Source of the DNA: Tenericutes bacterium MZ-XQ
GTDB lineage: Bacteria > Bacillota_I > Bacilli_A > Acholeplasmatales > Acholeplasmataceae
Reading direction: 5' to 3'
DNA length: 64,000 bases
NCBI GenBank assembly: GCA_002838205.1
Contig: CP017950.1
Coordinates: forward strand, 1,184,858-1,248,857
Positions 1-7,109 of the stretch are shown here, in pieces. The translations under genes and the position numbers were made by a program. Each line of letters opens with the position of its first letter. Position 1 is the first letter of the stretch. Below the pieces are notes generated by a model. The model was given only the letters and a program-made list of their open reading frames with translations. It ran no database searches and had not been told where the DNA came from.

Positions 1-957
1 TGCTGTAAACTCAGTGCCATCTCTTTTTTCAATTAAGACTCTAGTTTCTGGAACAGAGGGGAATGTTGATGACTGTTCTAAACCTACTTCTCTAATACCA
101 CTAATTTGATTCGTGTAGACAATTGTAAAAACTGCAATGACAATGATTTGCATGATCATTAAGAATATTAATTTTTTAGGTGTAGATAATAAGTTTCTAA
201 GTGCAAATCTAAAAAGAGTTAAAAACCCCATACGCTTTGGTTTTGGAACTTCATTTAAATGTGCTAAATCGTAATCTTTAATTTTTCTATCTTCGACAAC
301 TTCACCATCATGCATCTTTATTTTTCTTGTTGCATAATCTTTTACTTGATCATAGTCATGCGTAACGACAATGACAAGTTTATCTTTAGCAATCGTATAA
401 AGTAATCTCATAACTTGTTCTGCTGAACTAGAATCAAGATTACCAGTTGGCTCATCAGCAACAATAACAGGGCAGTCTTTGGCTAGTGCTCTTGCGATAA
501 CTGCTCTTTGTTTTTGTCCACCTGAAAGCTTAGAAGCTTTGTGGTTTTTATGAGATGTAAGTCCTACTTTATCGATAAGTTCTAATGCTCTTTTTTTACG
601 TTCTTTAGGATCATAACCTTGAATCTCAAGTGCTAGCATCACGTTTTGAAATACTGTATATGAATCTATAATATTATAGTTTTGGAACACAAACCCTATA
701 TAAGTTCCACGATATCTTTCCCAGTCAGCGATGGTATAATGTGATGTTTCTTCTCCAAATAAATATAATTCACCGTCTTCATATCCATCGAGTCCACTGA
801 TTACATTTAAAAGTGTAGATTTACCACTTCCAGATTCACCTGTGACAGCGACGAATTCACCAAGTTCAAAATCTAGACTTATATTTTTCATCCCAACAGA
901 GACTGTTTCTTCTGAGCGATAATATTTTGATACTTGATCAAGTTTAATCATTGCCAT
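1..957 (-). CDS. ABC transporter, ATPase fused to permease (partial, C-terminus outside window)
   Basis: The visible 319 residues start with an ABC ATPase of about 225 residues: Walker A GESGSGKST, Q-loop region FVFQNYNIID, signature LSGGQKQRA, and Walker B running into VADEPTGNLDS. This ATPase type belongs to the MacB/LolD family. It continues without a stop into a permease part whose first membrane helix is visible (about residues 255-280). A fused ATPase plus FtsX-like permease typically exports peptides, lipids or lipoproteins; the substrate cannot be told. The start at 957 follows GAGGTG at good spacing and overlaps the end of the HAD gene by 14 bases, so the two are probably coupled. 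The permease end lies before base 1. Confidence 0.85.
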   Translation of the reverse strand, partial: MAMIKLDQVSKYYRSEETVSVGMKNISLDFELGEFVAVTGESGSGKSTLLNVISGLDGYEDGELYLFGEETSHYTIADWERYRGTYIGFVFQNYNIIDSYTVFQNVMLALEIQGYDPKERKKRALELIDKVGLTSHKNHKASKLSGGQKQRAVIARALAKDCPVIVADEPTGNLDSSSAEQVMRLLYTIAKDKLVIVVTHDYDQVKDYATRKIKMHDGEVVEDRKIKDYDLAHLNEVPKPKRMGFLTLFRFALRNLLSTPKKLIFLMIMQIIVIAVFTIVYTNQISGIREVGLEQSSTFPSVPETRVLIEKRDGTEFTA

Positions 958-1612
958 GTGCATTCACCTCGTTTATTATGTTTAATATGTCAATTGGCTG
1001 ATCAACAATGTAGCTTGCTTGATGTTTTTTTAAAACCTCTTTTGAACGATATCCCCATGTCACACCAATACTTTTGATTTGTGCATGATTTGCAGTCATC
1101 ATGTCTACATCTGAATCACCAATGAAAATCACTTCATCTTTAGATAAATTCATTTCCTTTAGCGCAATATAGATCATATCTGGAGCTGGTTTTATAGGAA
1201 TGCCCTCCATTTCACCCATAGATATATCAAAATAGTCTTTAAATATATCGTGATTTAGTGCTTCAACTAAATATCTATATTTATTAGATACAACAGCCAG
1301 TTTATAACCTTGTTCTTTCAATGTACTTAACAATTCTAAAATACCATCATATGGTGCTGTTAAATCATTGTTATGTTTATCGTAATATGTTTGATAAACT
1401 TCGTATATTTTCAATATATCTTCTTGAGTCGTTTCTTTTGGAACTACATCTTCTATTAAGTTGATGGCACCTCTACCTATGCCGTCTTTAACTTCCTGTA
1501 TAGTCTTTTCTGGTAGATTAAAATTACGCATTGCATAGTTCACACTTACAACAACATCATCAATAGTATTTAAGATGGTTCCATCCATATCAAATATAAT
1601 GCCTTTAATCAT
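944..1612 (-). CDS. HAD-superfamily phosphatase (phosphoglycolate phosphatase / PpaX-like)
   Basis: A 222-residue HAD hydrolase with all four motifs: DMDGT at residues 8-12 (Asp nucleophile), VSNK (motif II), the Lys of KPAPDMI (motif III) and FIGDSDVDM (motif IV acidic pair). A helical cap sits between motifs I and II, as in subfamily IA enzymes such as Gph and PpaX. It should remove phosphate from a small phosphorylated metabolite in the cytoplasm; phosphoglycolate or pyrophosphate are family guesses only. GAGGTG precedes the ATG. Its stop overlaps the start of the downstream ABC transporter gene. Confidence 0.85.
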   Translation of the reverse strand: MIKGIIFDMDGTILNTIDDVVVSVNYAMRNFNLPEKTIQEVKDGIGRGAINLIEDVVPKETTQEDILKIYEVYQTYYDKHNNDLTAPYDGILELLSTLKEQGYKLAVVSNKYRYLVEALNHDIFKDYFDISMGEMEGIPIKPAPDMIYIALKEMNLSKDEVIFIGDSDVDMMTANHAQIKSIGVTWGYRSKEVLKKHQASYIVDQPIDILNIINEVNAHGND

Positions 1613-1715
1613 CTTTTCACCTCGCGTTTACGGATTATTTTATCATATTTAGTAAATGGTTCAAATTTATTTTCGATTACTTACATATTATACACTATAA
1701 CTTACATATAGTCAT

Positions 1716-1750
1716 AAAAAAAGGGCTAACAATCGTGACTGTTAATGCCC
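1716..1750 (-). terminator. Rho-independent terminator of the small transcript
   Basis: The minus strand reads GGGCATTAACA, an 8-nt loop, then TGTTAGCCC followed by seven T. This is a stable stem with one bulge and a U-tract, ending the transcript that starts near 1843. Confidence 0.75.
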
Positions 1751-1843
1751 TGTTTGGCCATAGCATGGGTTTCCCCCTCCACTATTCTAGGTAGTACGAG
1801 ACCCATACTATCACACCGGTTTGTGATGACAAATGTATTGTCT
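1716..1843 (-). ncRNA. Predicted small transcript with its own promoter and terminator (sRNA or micropeptide mRNA)
   Basis: On the minus strand a promoter (-35 at 1873-1878, 17-bp spacer, -10 TATATT at 1850-1855) predicts a start near 1843. A GGGC...GCCC hairpin followed by seven T ends the unit at 1716, giving about 125 nt. Inside, AUAGUAUGGGU can pair over 11 bp with ACCCAUGCUAU, so the RNA should be strongly folded. It also holds a possible 26-codon frame (1726-1806) with a weak upstream GGTG; its start codon lies within the 11-bp stem and its stop within the terminator, which favours RNA over peptide. I match it to no known family: it is not SRP RNA, RNase P RNA, a T-box or a common riboswitch by its conserved blocks. 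Confidence 0.45.
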
Positions 1844-1849
1844 ATCTCA

Positions 1850-1896
1850 AATATAACGTGAATATTTGATTTGCAATAGGGCGTATATGTCCCATT
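1850..1896 (-). promoter_or_regulatory. Promoter with second copy of the 22-bp palindromic element
   Basis: Bases 1875-1896 are identical over 22 bp to 48218-48239 next to the Rgg/PlcR-like regulator; the core is GGGCGTATATGTCCC on the plus strand. In both places the element abuts a -35 box beginning TATT, followed by a 17-bp spacer and a good -10. This spacing fits an activator site. It lies between the small minus-strand transcript and ssrA, so an effect on ssrA cannot be excluded. Confidence 0.6.
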
Positions 1897-1955
1897 CGTA
1901 CTTTTTTTTATTTTTTCTTTACTTTTTTTATGATTTGATGTAATATATATGCGCT

Positions 1956-2297
1956 GGGGATGTTCTGGATTCGTCACGGCATGAATTCACATATAAGCAT
2001 GTCATGGTTGCTCATGTAAAAAAGCCGAGGTTTTTAATAACCGGAAACCAAAATTTTTCTTACGCTGCCTAAGAACAGGTGCGAGCCAACTATGAATTTA
2101 CTTACGGTTCATACGCGGTCCAATTTAGTAAGTTATATTTGTCAGATTTCCTAGTCCGATAAACGAACTTAATTTAGGATATGGTTGTTAACTTTTGTTT
2201 GTTTAGTTAATGACTAGAAAACATAAATAAGCTAAGCATGTAGAAATTATGTGATGAAGTGTCTTGCACAGGGGTTCAATTCCCCTCATCTCCACCA
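1956..2297 (+). ncRNA. ssrA: tmRNA (ssrA)
   Basis: The 5' end GGGGATGTTCTGGATTCG is the classic tmRNA start, and the 3' end carries a tRNA-like T arm (GGGGTTCAATTCCCC) followed by CATCTCCACCA. GGGGATG pairs with CATCTCC to make the 7-bp acceptor stem, and ACCA is encoded. The tag frame ends at TAA 2070-2072 and its last residues read GNQNFSYAA; the exact resume codon is uncertain, and GGA at 2043 (about nt 88) fits the usual distance. With SmpB it rescues stalled ribosomes and tags proteins for proteolysis. Length 342 nt is normal. An AT-rich -10 (TAATATATAT, 1941-1950) lies just upstream. Confidence 0.93.
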
Positions 2298-2388
2298 TAA
2301 GAGAGCTTACGCTAACCCCTATGTAAAAGTCATTGCTGGTTATATAATTGTAACTTATTGGCTTGATTAGCGGTTTGTAAAACAAAAA

Positions 2389-2429
2389 AACAATCAGTTA
2401 GTTCCCTCCCCAGGGCTGATTGTTTTTTT
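2389..2429 (+). terminator. Bidirectional terminator after ssrA
   Basis: AACAATCAG (2389-2397) pairs perfectly with CTGATTGTT (2416-2424), followed by T7 on the plus strand and preceded by A7, so it can end both the tmRNA transcript and the minus-strand genes from the right. Confidence 0.85.
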
Positions 2430-2631
2430 ATTTACCATTATTTTTTTTAGTTTCTATTTCTTTTTTTCTATCATACTCTTCACAAAATTTTTTAAATCCT
2501 TCAGGATCTTCTGCAACGATTTCTAAACAAAGTTCTACTAATCTAATTTTTTGTTGCTCGGTTAAATCAAACTTGTAATCATCAGATATCGGTGGAACAA
2601 TAATAACTTTAATATCCTTCTTAATCGCCAT
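2428..2631 (-). CDS. Small hypothetical protein (67 aa)
   Basis: A 67-residue, charged, probably soluble protein with a helical middle (LTEQQKIRLVELCLEIVAEDPEGFKKFCEEY) and a lysine-rich end. AAAGGT lies at ribosome-binding distance from the ATG. It ends at the bidirectional terminator downstream of ssrA and follows the GNAT gene on the same strand, 46 bases away, so it may share its mRNA. I recognise no family. It could be a third part of the toxin-antitoxin-like module, but nothing in the sequence proves it. Confidence 0.5.
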   Translation of the reverse strand: MAIKKDIKVIIVPPISDDYKFDLTEQQKIRLVELCLEIVAEDPEGFKKFCEEYDRKKEIETKKNNGK

Positions 2632-2677
2632 ATTTTTACCTTTATATTGTTTTTATTCAAATTCAAGAGATTCTATG

Positions 2678-3301
2678 TTATTGTTTCTCATTCTCACTTA
2701 ATATCCTATTCAATTCTTTCATAGACATAATATATATAAGATACTCCTCTTTAGCTCCTTCATAAAGTATAGGATTACCCTCCACATCAACAAGCAGCTG
2801 AAAACCTTTAGATTCATAGATATTTCTGAGTTTTGGAATATCCTTACAATGCAAATAGATTAGTCTAGATGGAAGGTACTTATTAATTTCTTGAACTGAT
2901 TTAAATATTTCATTAAATAAAACTTCACTCCCAATTGGATATGTTGCTCTATCATTTTTTCCTATTTGTCCAATCAGAAATGCTGGAATTGAATTACTTG
3001 ATTTCTTTACTCCATTACCTCTAATCTTTTTTTGTAACGTTGCTGATAATCTGTCCAAATAAAATACTTGTCCTGCTATAGCAAAATAAGCAATCAGTTC
3101 TAATTCATTTTTTTCTTCATCTAGCCAACATAACAATGTAGTTCTCGAATGATCTGAATATTCAAAAGGAATAGCTTTTTCGTGAATAAAATAATCAACA
3201 TCTTCATCACGGCTACAAAAAAAACTGGATATCAACTTTTCAGTTTCATCGATTCCAGCTTTTTCTAAGTAGTCATTTAATTTTATACTTACCAAACTCA
3301 T
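2678..3301 (-). CDS. GNAT-family acetyltransferase, possible toxin of a toxin-antitoxin pair
   Basis: A 207-residue GNAT fold. The stretch AFLIGQIGKNDRATYPIG and the C-terminal VYL/IYL-HCKDIPKLRNIYESKGF match a Bacillota group of GNAT proteins that often sit behind a small gene of about 60-80 codons. GNAT toxins of this general class acetylate aminoacyl-tRNA, but the usual R/Q-x-x-G-x-G acetyl-CoA loop is not clearly seen here, so activity on tRNA is only a possibility. Its start overlaps the end of the upstream small gene by 4 bases (ATGA), a layout typical of toxin-antitoxin pairs. It lies near ssrA in an accessory region. Confidence 0.65.
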   Translation of the reverse strand: MSLVSIKLNDYLEKAGIDETEKLISSFFCSRDEDVDYFIHEKAIPFEYSDHSRTTLLCWLDEEKNELELIAYFAIAGQVFYLDRLSATLQKKIRGNGVKKSSNSIPAFLIGQIGKNDRATYPIGSEVLFNEIFKSVQEINKYLPSRLIYLHCKDIPKLRNIYESKGFQLLVDVEGNPILYEGAKEEYLIYIMSMKELNRILSENEKQ

Positions 3302-3492
3302 ATATCAGATTTTGCACTGATCTTCTTTTTATTTTGAATAAAAGTCTCTATATCAGTTGCATTCATTCTTTTAACACTTGCTTTACTATGTAAATCAACG
3401 GTTTTATGCTGCACATTATTAAGTATACTTTCAAATGATTTGGCAGACTTATTGTTTATTCTGACTACAGTATCAAAACTACATGTTGCCAT
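3298..3492 (-). CDS. Small partner of the GNAT protein, antitoxin-like
   Basis: A 64-residue protein. The ATG at 3492 is chosen because GGGAGG lies at correct spacing; a longer reading to 3522 would place the ribosome site inside the gene. The first half (FDTVVRINNKSAKSFESILNN) looks like a short strand-helix dimerisation unit, and the lysine-rich end could cover or bind the partner. Gene order (small gene first, 4-base overlap, GNAT second) fits an antitoxin-toxin operon. I cannot place it in a named antitoxin family; the role is inferred from context. Confidence 0.55.
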   Translation of the reverse strand: MATCSFDTVVRINNKSAKSFESILNNVQHKTVDLHSKASVKRMNATDIETFIQNKKKISAKSDI

Positions 3493-3671
3493 AATAAAAC
3501 CTCCCTTTGCTATAGCCCTCATATACGAGAGACATTATCATTTTACCATATGTCTACGGTTTTTCAACAAAAATGTTTAATTAAGTGCTATATTTATATA
3601 ATTTATTTATAATCATATTAATGGTGTTTTCCCATTTTATGCTAACTATTTCAATTATAATCTAAAAACAA

Positions 3672-3706
3672 AAAAAAGCAAAGTTTCTATATGATTTTGC
3701 TTTTTG
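3672..3706 (-). terminator. Terminator of the 3712-4888 operon
   Basis: AAAAAGCAAA on the minus strand pairs with TTTGCTTTTT across a 13-base loop, followed by a T-rich tract. It begins six bases past the stop of the last gene. Confidence 0.6.
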
Positions 3707-3711
3707 GTTTA

Positions 3712-4272
3712 TTAGATAATGTTGTTCTCAATTAAGAGTTGAATCTCTTGAAGGGTGCGTTCTAACCTTTGATTTCTTACTCTTAGAGTCTTGATTTCTG
3801 CTTCCAGTTCAGCAACTCTAGGATCCTCTTGAAGTACTTCAGGAGTTTCTTCAGGTTCTTGAACTGGTTCTTCTTCTGAAGGTCTAACTTCTCCTGGTAA
3901 ATCAACTGTTTGAACACTTTCTTCCTGAAATGAAGTTTCTTCTTGTTCTTCCTCTACGGAATCTTCAATCTCAAACTCTTCAGGATCTGCAGTAATAACG
4001 ATTTTTTCAAGTTGTACATCTGCTTCCTCTTTGATCTCTTCAAGTTCGGCTTGGCCAATACTTGACATTAGTGTTTCATATTGCTCATCATCGATGTTTA
4101 ATATGATTTTAACTTCTTCAGGTTTTAACGAAACTGCAGTCTTTTGCTTATCATCATATCGATAAGCACTTGTTGGTGATGCTACACGAACAGCAATTAA
4201 TCCTTTTACATTAGCTTCTTCTTGAAGTTTTTGTAAGTCCTGGATGTTTTTGATTTGACCATATATTCTCAT
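3712..4272 (-). CDS. Acidic coiled-coil protein of unknown function
   Basis: 186 residues in three parts: an N-terminal globular section of about 85 residues, a very acidic low-complexity middle (runs of E, residues about 100-150), and a C-terminal heptad-like coiled coil (VAELEAEIKTLRVRNQRLERTL). No signal peptide or membrane segment. It overlaps the upstream coiled-coil membrane gene by 4 bases, so the two are translated together and may bind through their coils. The acidic linker plus coil recalls phage or plasmid structural proteins, but I recognise no family. Confidence 0.6.
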   Translation of the reverse strand: MRIYGQIKNIQDLQKLQEEANVKGLIAVRVASPTSAYRYDDKQKTAVSLKPEEVKIILNIDDEQYETLMSSIGQAELEEIKEEADVQLEKIVITADPEEFEIEDSVEEEQEETSFQEESVQTVDLPGEVRPSEEEPVQEPEETPEVLQEDPRVAELEAEIKTLRVRNQRLERTLQEIQLLIENNII

Positions 4273-4730
4273 TTCAATACCTCCATCAACTTTAAGTTTT
4301 CTTCTTCAAGTAACTTAATGCGGTCATTAACAGATGCTTTTTGAGTTTCGTAGTTGCTCCTTGCAAGTTCCTGATCTGGGGTAAGTTTACCACCATATTC
4401 TTTTTGTCTTGCTAGTATAGGTAATAGATAAGCATTGTCTTTTTCAATTAAATCAAGTTCTTTTTTGGCTTGCTTGATTTTTGTGTTATTTTCTCTAATC
4501 TTATTTTTGGCTTCTAACTTTCGTTTTGCTTGATCGCCAACTTCTTTACCTTTTGAGAAGATACCAGGTGATGAGACAATACCCATCAACAAGAAGTAAT
4601 ATTCAAGGTTTTCACCAATGACTTCTAATTCTGGCATAAATGCTGAAGCAAATCCAAGTACCACTAATATTAACGTTGCAACTAATGAAAACCACTGTTT
4701 CTTAGTTAATGTTTTCAAATAATCTTTCAT
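4269..4730 (-). CDS. Small membrane protein with cytoplasmic coiled coil
   Basis: 153 residues: a short basic start, a hydrophobic hairpin of two helices (about residues 14-33 and 42-58), then a long charged helical tail (about 65-153) with coiled-coil pattern. AGGAGG precedes the ATG. The layout, with two short helices near the N-terminus, resembles phage holin-like or tail-associated membrane proteins, but there is no decisive motif. It is the middle gene of a minus-strand operon with the 40-codon gene upstream and the acidic coiled-coil gene downstream. Confidence 0.6.
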   Translation of the reverse strand: MKDYLKTLTKKQWFSLVATLILVVLGFASAFMPELEVIGENLEYYFLLMGIVSSPGIFSKGKEVGDQAKRKLEAKNKIRENNTKIKQAKKELDLIEKDNAYLLPILARQKEYGGKLTPDQELARSNYETQKASVNDRIKLLEEENLKLMEVLK

Positions 4731-4765
4731 TGTTTTTCCTCCTATGATAACAATGTCTATAAGTT

Positions 4766-4888
4766 TCAGAATAGATTCACCTTTTTCTGTGGATCTTTCA
4801 CTAAATTGACCGTATTATTGGTCTTTTCAATTTGCAATATCTTGTTTATGACTTCTTTTTTCTTCTTACGATGAGTTGTAATCGTCAT
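4766..4888 (-). CDS. Very small basic protein (40 aa), start codon inside a target-site duplication
   Basis: A 40-codon frame beginning MTITTHRKKKKEVINKIL and ending NLF, basic and helical. It sits 35 bases upstream of the membrane coiled-coil gene on the same strand. The first bases of the gene, including the ATG, belong to the 117-bp repeat left by the IS1634-type insertion, so the gene survived intact. The upstream ribosome site is weak (GGAT). It could be a real small gene or just the leader of the operon. Confidence 0.4.
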   Translation of the reverse strand: MTITTHRKKKKEVINKILQIEKTNNTVNLVKDPQKKVNLF

Positions 4889-5001
4889 TTGATATCCAGT
4901 ATAAACTCTAAACGATATTAAAAATATCTATATCAAAGTCTATATAAATTAGGTATAAATATAAAAAAATATCGATTATACATAGTTTATTCATGTTATA
5001 A
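4885..5001. repeat. 117-bp target-site duplication, left copy
   Basis: Identical to 6973-7089 and directly abutting the left end of the IS1634-type element. It contains the AT-rich intergenic region between the minus-strand coiled-coil operon and the plus-strand methyltransferase gene, so each side kept its own promoter region after the insertion. Very long duplications of variable length are known for IS1634 in Mycoplasma mycoides. Confidence 0.9.
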
Positions 5002-5066
5002 CCCGAGTTTTGTAGTTGATAAGCAGTGATTAATGACTATACAACAAGTTTACTACATTGTGTGAA

Positions 5067-5107
5067 ACACTTAGATATCTAAAAATAGATATTTAAGTGT
5101 TTTTTTA
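5067..5107 (+). terminator. Read-in terminator at left end of the IS
   Basis: ACACTTAGATATCT pairs with AGATATTTAAGTGT around a short A-rich loop and is followed by T7. It lies upstream of the transposase promoter, so it would stop host transcription entering the element. Confidence 0.7.
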
Positions 5108-5145
5108 ATAGATTAACTATAAAACAAAAATAAATTAAATATATG

Positions 5146-5174
5146 TTGTATAGAGTTGTCTAATGTGGTATAAT
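5146..5174 (+). promoter_or_regulatory. Transposase promoter
   Basis: TTGTAT (-35), exactly 17 bp, then TATAAT (-10). The start would fall near 5181, between the promoter and the ATG at 5199, which argues against the longer reading that begins at 5163. Confidence 0.7.
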
Positions 5175-5198
5175 AGAGATAAGAATGGGGTTGATCAT

Positions 5199-6893
5199 AT
5201 GTTTGTTAAAGTAACCACCTCACCTGACAAAAAACATAAAAAGGTTTATTTGGTTGAAGGTTACCGAGATCATGATGGAAAAGTAAAACATAGAACCATT
5301 AAGAGTTTTGGAAATTTAGAAGCTTTAGAAAAGAATAACCCAAATGCTCTATACGACCTTAAGCAGTGGGCTAAAGATGAAACGAAGCGATTAAAAGGTA
5401 AGGTATCTATTGATATCTTATTTTCAGAGAATCAAAGCAATAGCGATAATTTAGTCAACTATGGGTATATCTTTTTAGAAAGAATATATAAGCAAATAGG
5501 TATCTCAAATTTTATGAAAGCTTATCAAGAAAACAAGAAATGCCAATACAATTTAGATGATATCTTAAAGTTACTTGTTTTTTCTAGATGTCTTAACCCA
5601 TCAAGTAAAAAGAAAACTTACGAAAACAAAGGTAACTACTTTTTTGAGTTTAGTGATTTCAAATTAGAAGACATCTATAAATCACTTGATTATCTAGCGG
5701 ATATAAAAGATGACTTAACTTATGCCATGCATCAAGGCATAAGTAATCATTATGGAAGAGACTGTACACTTGTGTTTTATGATGTGACCAACTATTATTT
5801 TGAATCTGAAGAGATGACAGGATTAAGACAAAAAGGTGTATCAAAAGAACATAAGAAAACAGGTATTGTTCAAATGGGATTATTTATCGATCGAAATGGA
5901 ATACCAATCACATATGAATTATTTCCAGGTTCAACCAATGATTTAAGCACCATGAAACCAATCTTGGAAAAGATAAAAAAACAATATAATCTAGGTAAGA
6001 TTACCATTGTCGCAGACAAGGGTAATAATAGTGGTAGTAATTTAGATTATATTGATAAACAAGAAGATAAATATATTATTTCTCAAAAGATAAGAATGAG
6101 AGGTAATAAGTTAGCTGATATTGTTTTAGACCCAAAAGGTTACATAGAGAACGCATCTGGAACATTCAAATATAAAACGATAAAGCGTGTTAGAGATATC
6201 AAAAACAAAAAAGGTCAAGTAATATCTTCTATCGATGAACACCTCTTATGTTTTTGGTCTTTAAAGGAAGAAAGATACCAACACGCTAAACAAGGAATCT
6301 TAGATGAAAAAATCGATAAATTTATGAATGACCCTTCTTTACTCAATGCCTCAAACTCATTCGGTGTAAAAAAATACTTTAAGAAAACCGTTTATGATAA
6401 AACTACAGGAGAAGTCGTTAAAGCTAAAAACCATTATGAATTTAATGAAGACAAGTATCAAAGAGATATCGCTTTAGATGGATATTATGCCATCGTTACC
6501 AATGATTTAGAATTAAGCCCATCTGAGATTATAGATAAGTATAGAAACTTATCTATAATAGAAGATTCCTTTAGAGTCACAAAGACAGACTTAGAAGGAA
6601 GACCTGTTTATGTATGGACTGACGAACATATTAAAGGTCACTTCTTAACTTGTTTTATTGCATTGACACTTTATCGTTTACTTCAAATAGAAACAAACAA
6701 CCAATACTCTGTTAATCAATTAAAAGAAGCGTTGAATAGCGCCGTTACAGTAAAACTAGCTAAAGGTATTCAAACGTTGCCTAATACCACAGTAGTTTTC
6801 AAGAAAATATCTAACCAATATGATATCAACTACAAAAACATGAGATATGAAACGTTGAAATCAAAACTCAAAAAAATACTATACAACAATTAA
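5199..6893 (+). CDS. IS1634-family (IS4-group, DDE) transposase
   Basis: 564 residues from the ATG at 5199, which lies after the promoter and a GGGG ribosome site. Catalytic blocks of a DDE transposase are visible: VFYDVTNYYFE (first Asp), TIVADKGNNSG (second Asp) and the YREK-like block KYRNLSIIEDSFRVTK containing the Glu, followed by GHFLTCFIALTLYRLL. Length and layout suit the IS1634 family. The frame is unbroken from start to stop, so the enzyme may be active; it cuts and rejoins the inverted repeats at 5002 and 6972. Confidence 0.93.
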   Translation: MFVKVTTSPDKKHKKVYLVEGYRDHDGKVKHRTIKSFGNLEALEKNNPNALYDLKQWAKDETKRLKGKVSIDILFSENQSNSDNLVNYGYIFLERIYKQIGISNFMKAYQENKKCQYNLDDILKLLVFSRCLNPSSKKKTYENKGNYFFEFSDFKLEDIYKSLDYLADIKDDLTYAMHQGISNHYGRDCTLVFYDVTNYYFESEEMTGLRQKGVSKEHKKTGIVQMGLFIDRNGIPITYELFPGSTNDLSTMKPILEKIKKQYNLGKITIVADKGNNSGSNLDYIDKQEDKYIISQKIRMRGNKLADIVLDPKGYIENASGTFKYKTIKRVRDIKNKKGQVISSIDEHLLCFWSLKEERYQHAKQGILDEKIDKFMNDPSLLNASNSFGVKKYFKKTVYDKTTGEVVKAKNHYEFNEDKYQRDIALDGYYAIVTNDLELSPSEIIDKYRNLSIIEDSFRVTKTDLEGRPVYVWTDEHIKGHFLTCFIALTLYRLLQIETNNQYSVNQLKEALNSAVTVKLAKGIQTLPNTTVVFKKISNQYDINYKNMRYETLKSKLKKILYNN

Positions 6894-6903
6894 ACTAAAT
6901 TAA

Positions 6904-6946
6904 AAAAGAGATAATAATCACTTAAATAGCGGTTATTATCTCTTTT
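6904..6946 (+). terminator. Terminator after the transposase gene
   Basis: AAAAGAGATAATAA pairs with TTATTATCTCTTTT over 14 bp, giving A- and T-tracts on both sides; it can act in both directions. Confidence 0.8.
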
Positions 6947-6972
6947 ACTCTTTTTTTACTATAAAACTCGGG

Positions 6973-7089
6973 TCATTTGATATCCAGTATAAACTCTAAA
7001 CGATATTAAAAATATCTATATCAAAGTCTATATAAATTAGGTATAAATATAAAAAAATATCGATTATACATAGTTTATTCATGTTATAA
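6973..7089. repeat. 117-bp target-site duplication, right copy
   Basis: Identical to 4885-5001. It ends at the fifth base of a -10 hexamer whose last T is host sequence (TGTTATAAT, 7082-7090, an extended -10). Only the right copy has the intact -10, so the downstream methyltransferase gene kept its promoter while the left copy lost it. Confidence 0.9.
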
Positions 7090-7109
7090 TTTAAATGGAG
7101 GTCGACAGT

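Larger units (their letters stand above)
5002..6972 (+). mobile_element. IS1634-family insertion sequence, complete, 1971 bp
   Basis: The ends are inverted repeats CCCGAGTTTTGTAGT (left) and CCCGAGTTTTATAGT (right, reverse complement), one mismatch in 15. One transposase gene fills the element. A hairpin near the left end (5067-5107) and one after the transposase (6904-6946) would block read-through from outside and out of the gene. The flanks are 117-bp direct repeats with no difference that I see, which implies a recent insertion. The element and its flanks account for the gene-free stretch 4889-5198. Confidence 0.92.

Noticed and set aside
1726-1977. 83-codon minus-strand reading frame
   Set aside because: It begins inside the 5' end of tmRNA and runs through the promoter with the 22-bp element. 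Only its last 26 codons could be expressed from that promoter.
2203-2385. 60-codon minus-strand frame over the tmRNA 3' end
   Set aside because: It lies on the tRNA-like part of ssrA and its flank; no ribosome site.
3712-4888. Calling the coiled-coil operon a prophage
   Set aside because: No capsid, terminase, integrase or lysis gene is present; the resemblance is only in general architecture.
2298-7109. Integrated genetic element bounded by a repeated tmRNA 3' end
   Set aside because: No second copy of the tmRNA 3' sequence and no integrase gene were found in the window, so island borders cannot be drawn.
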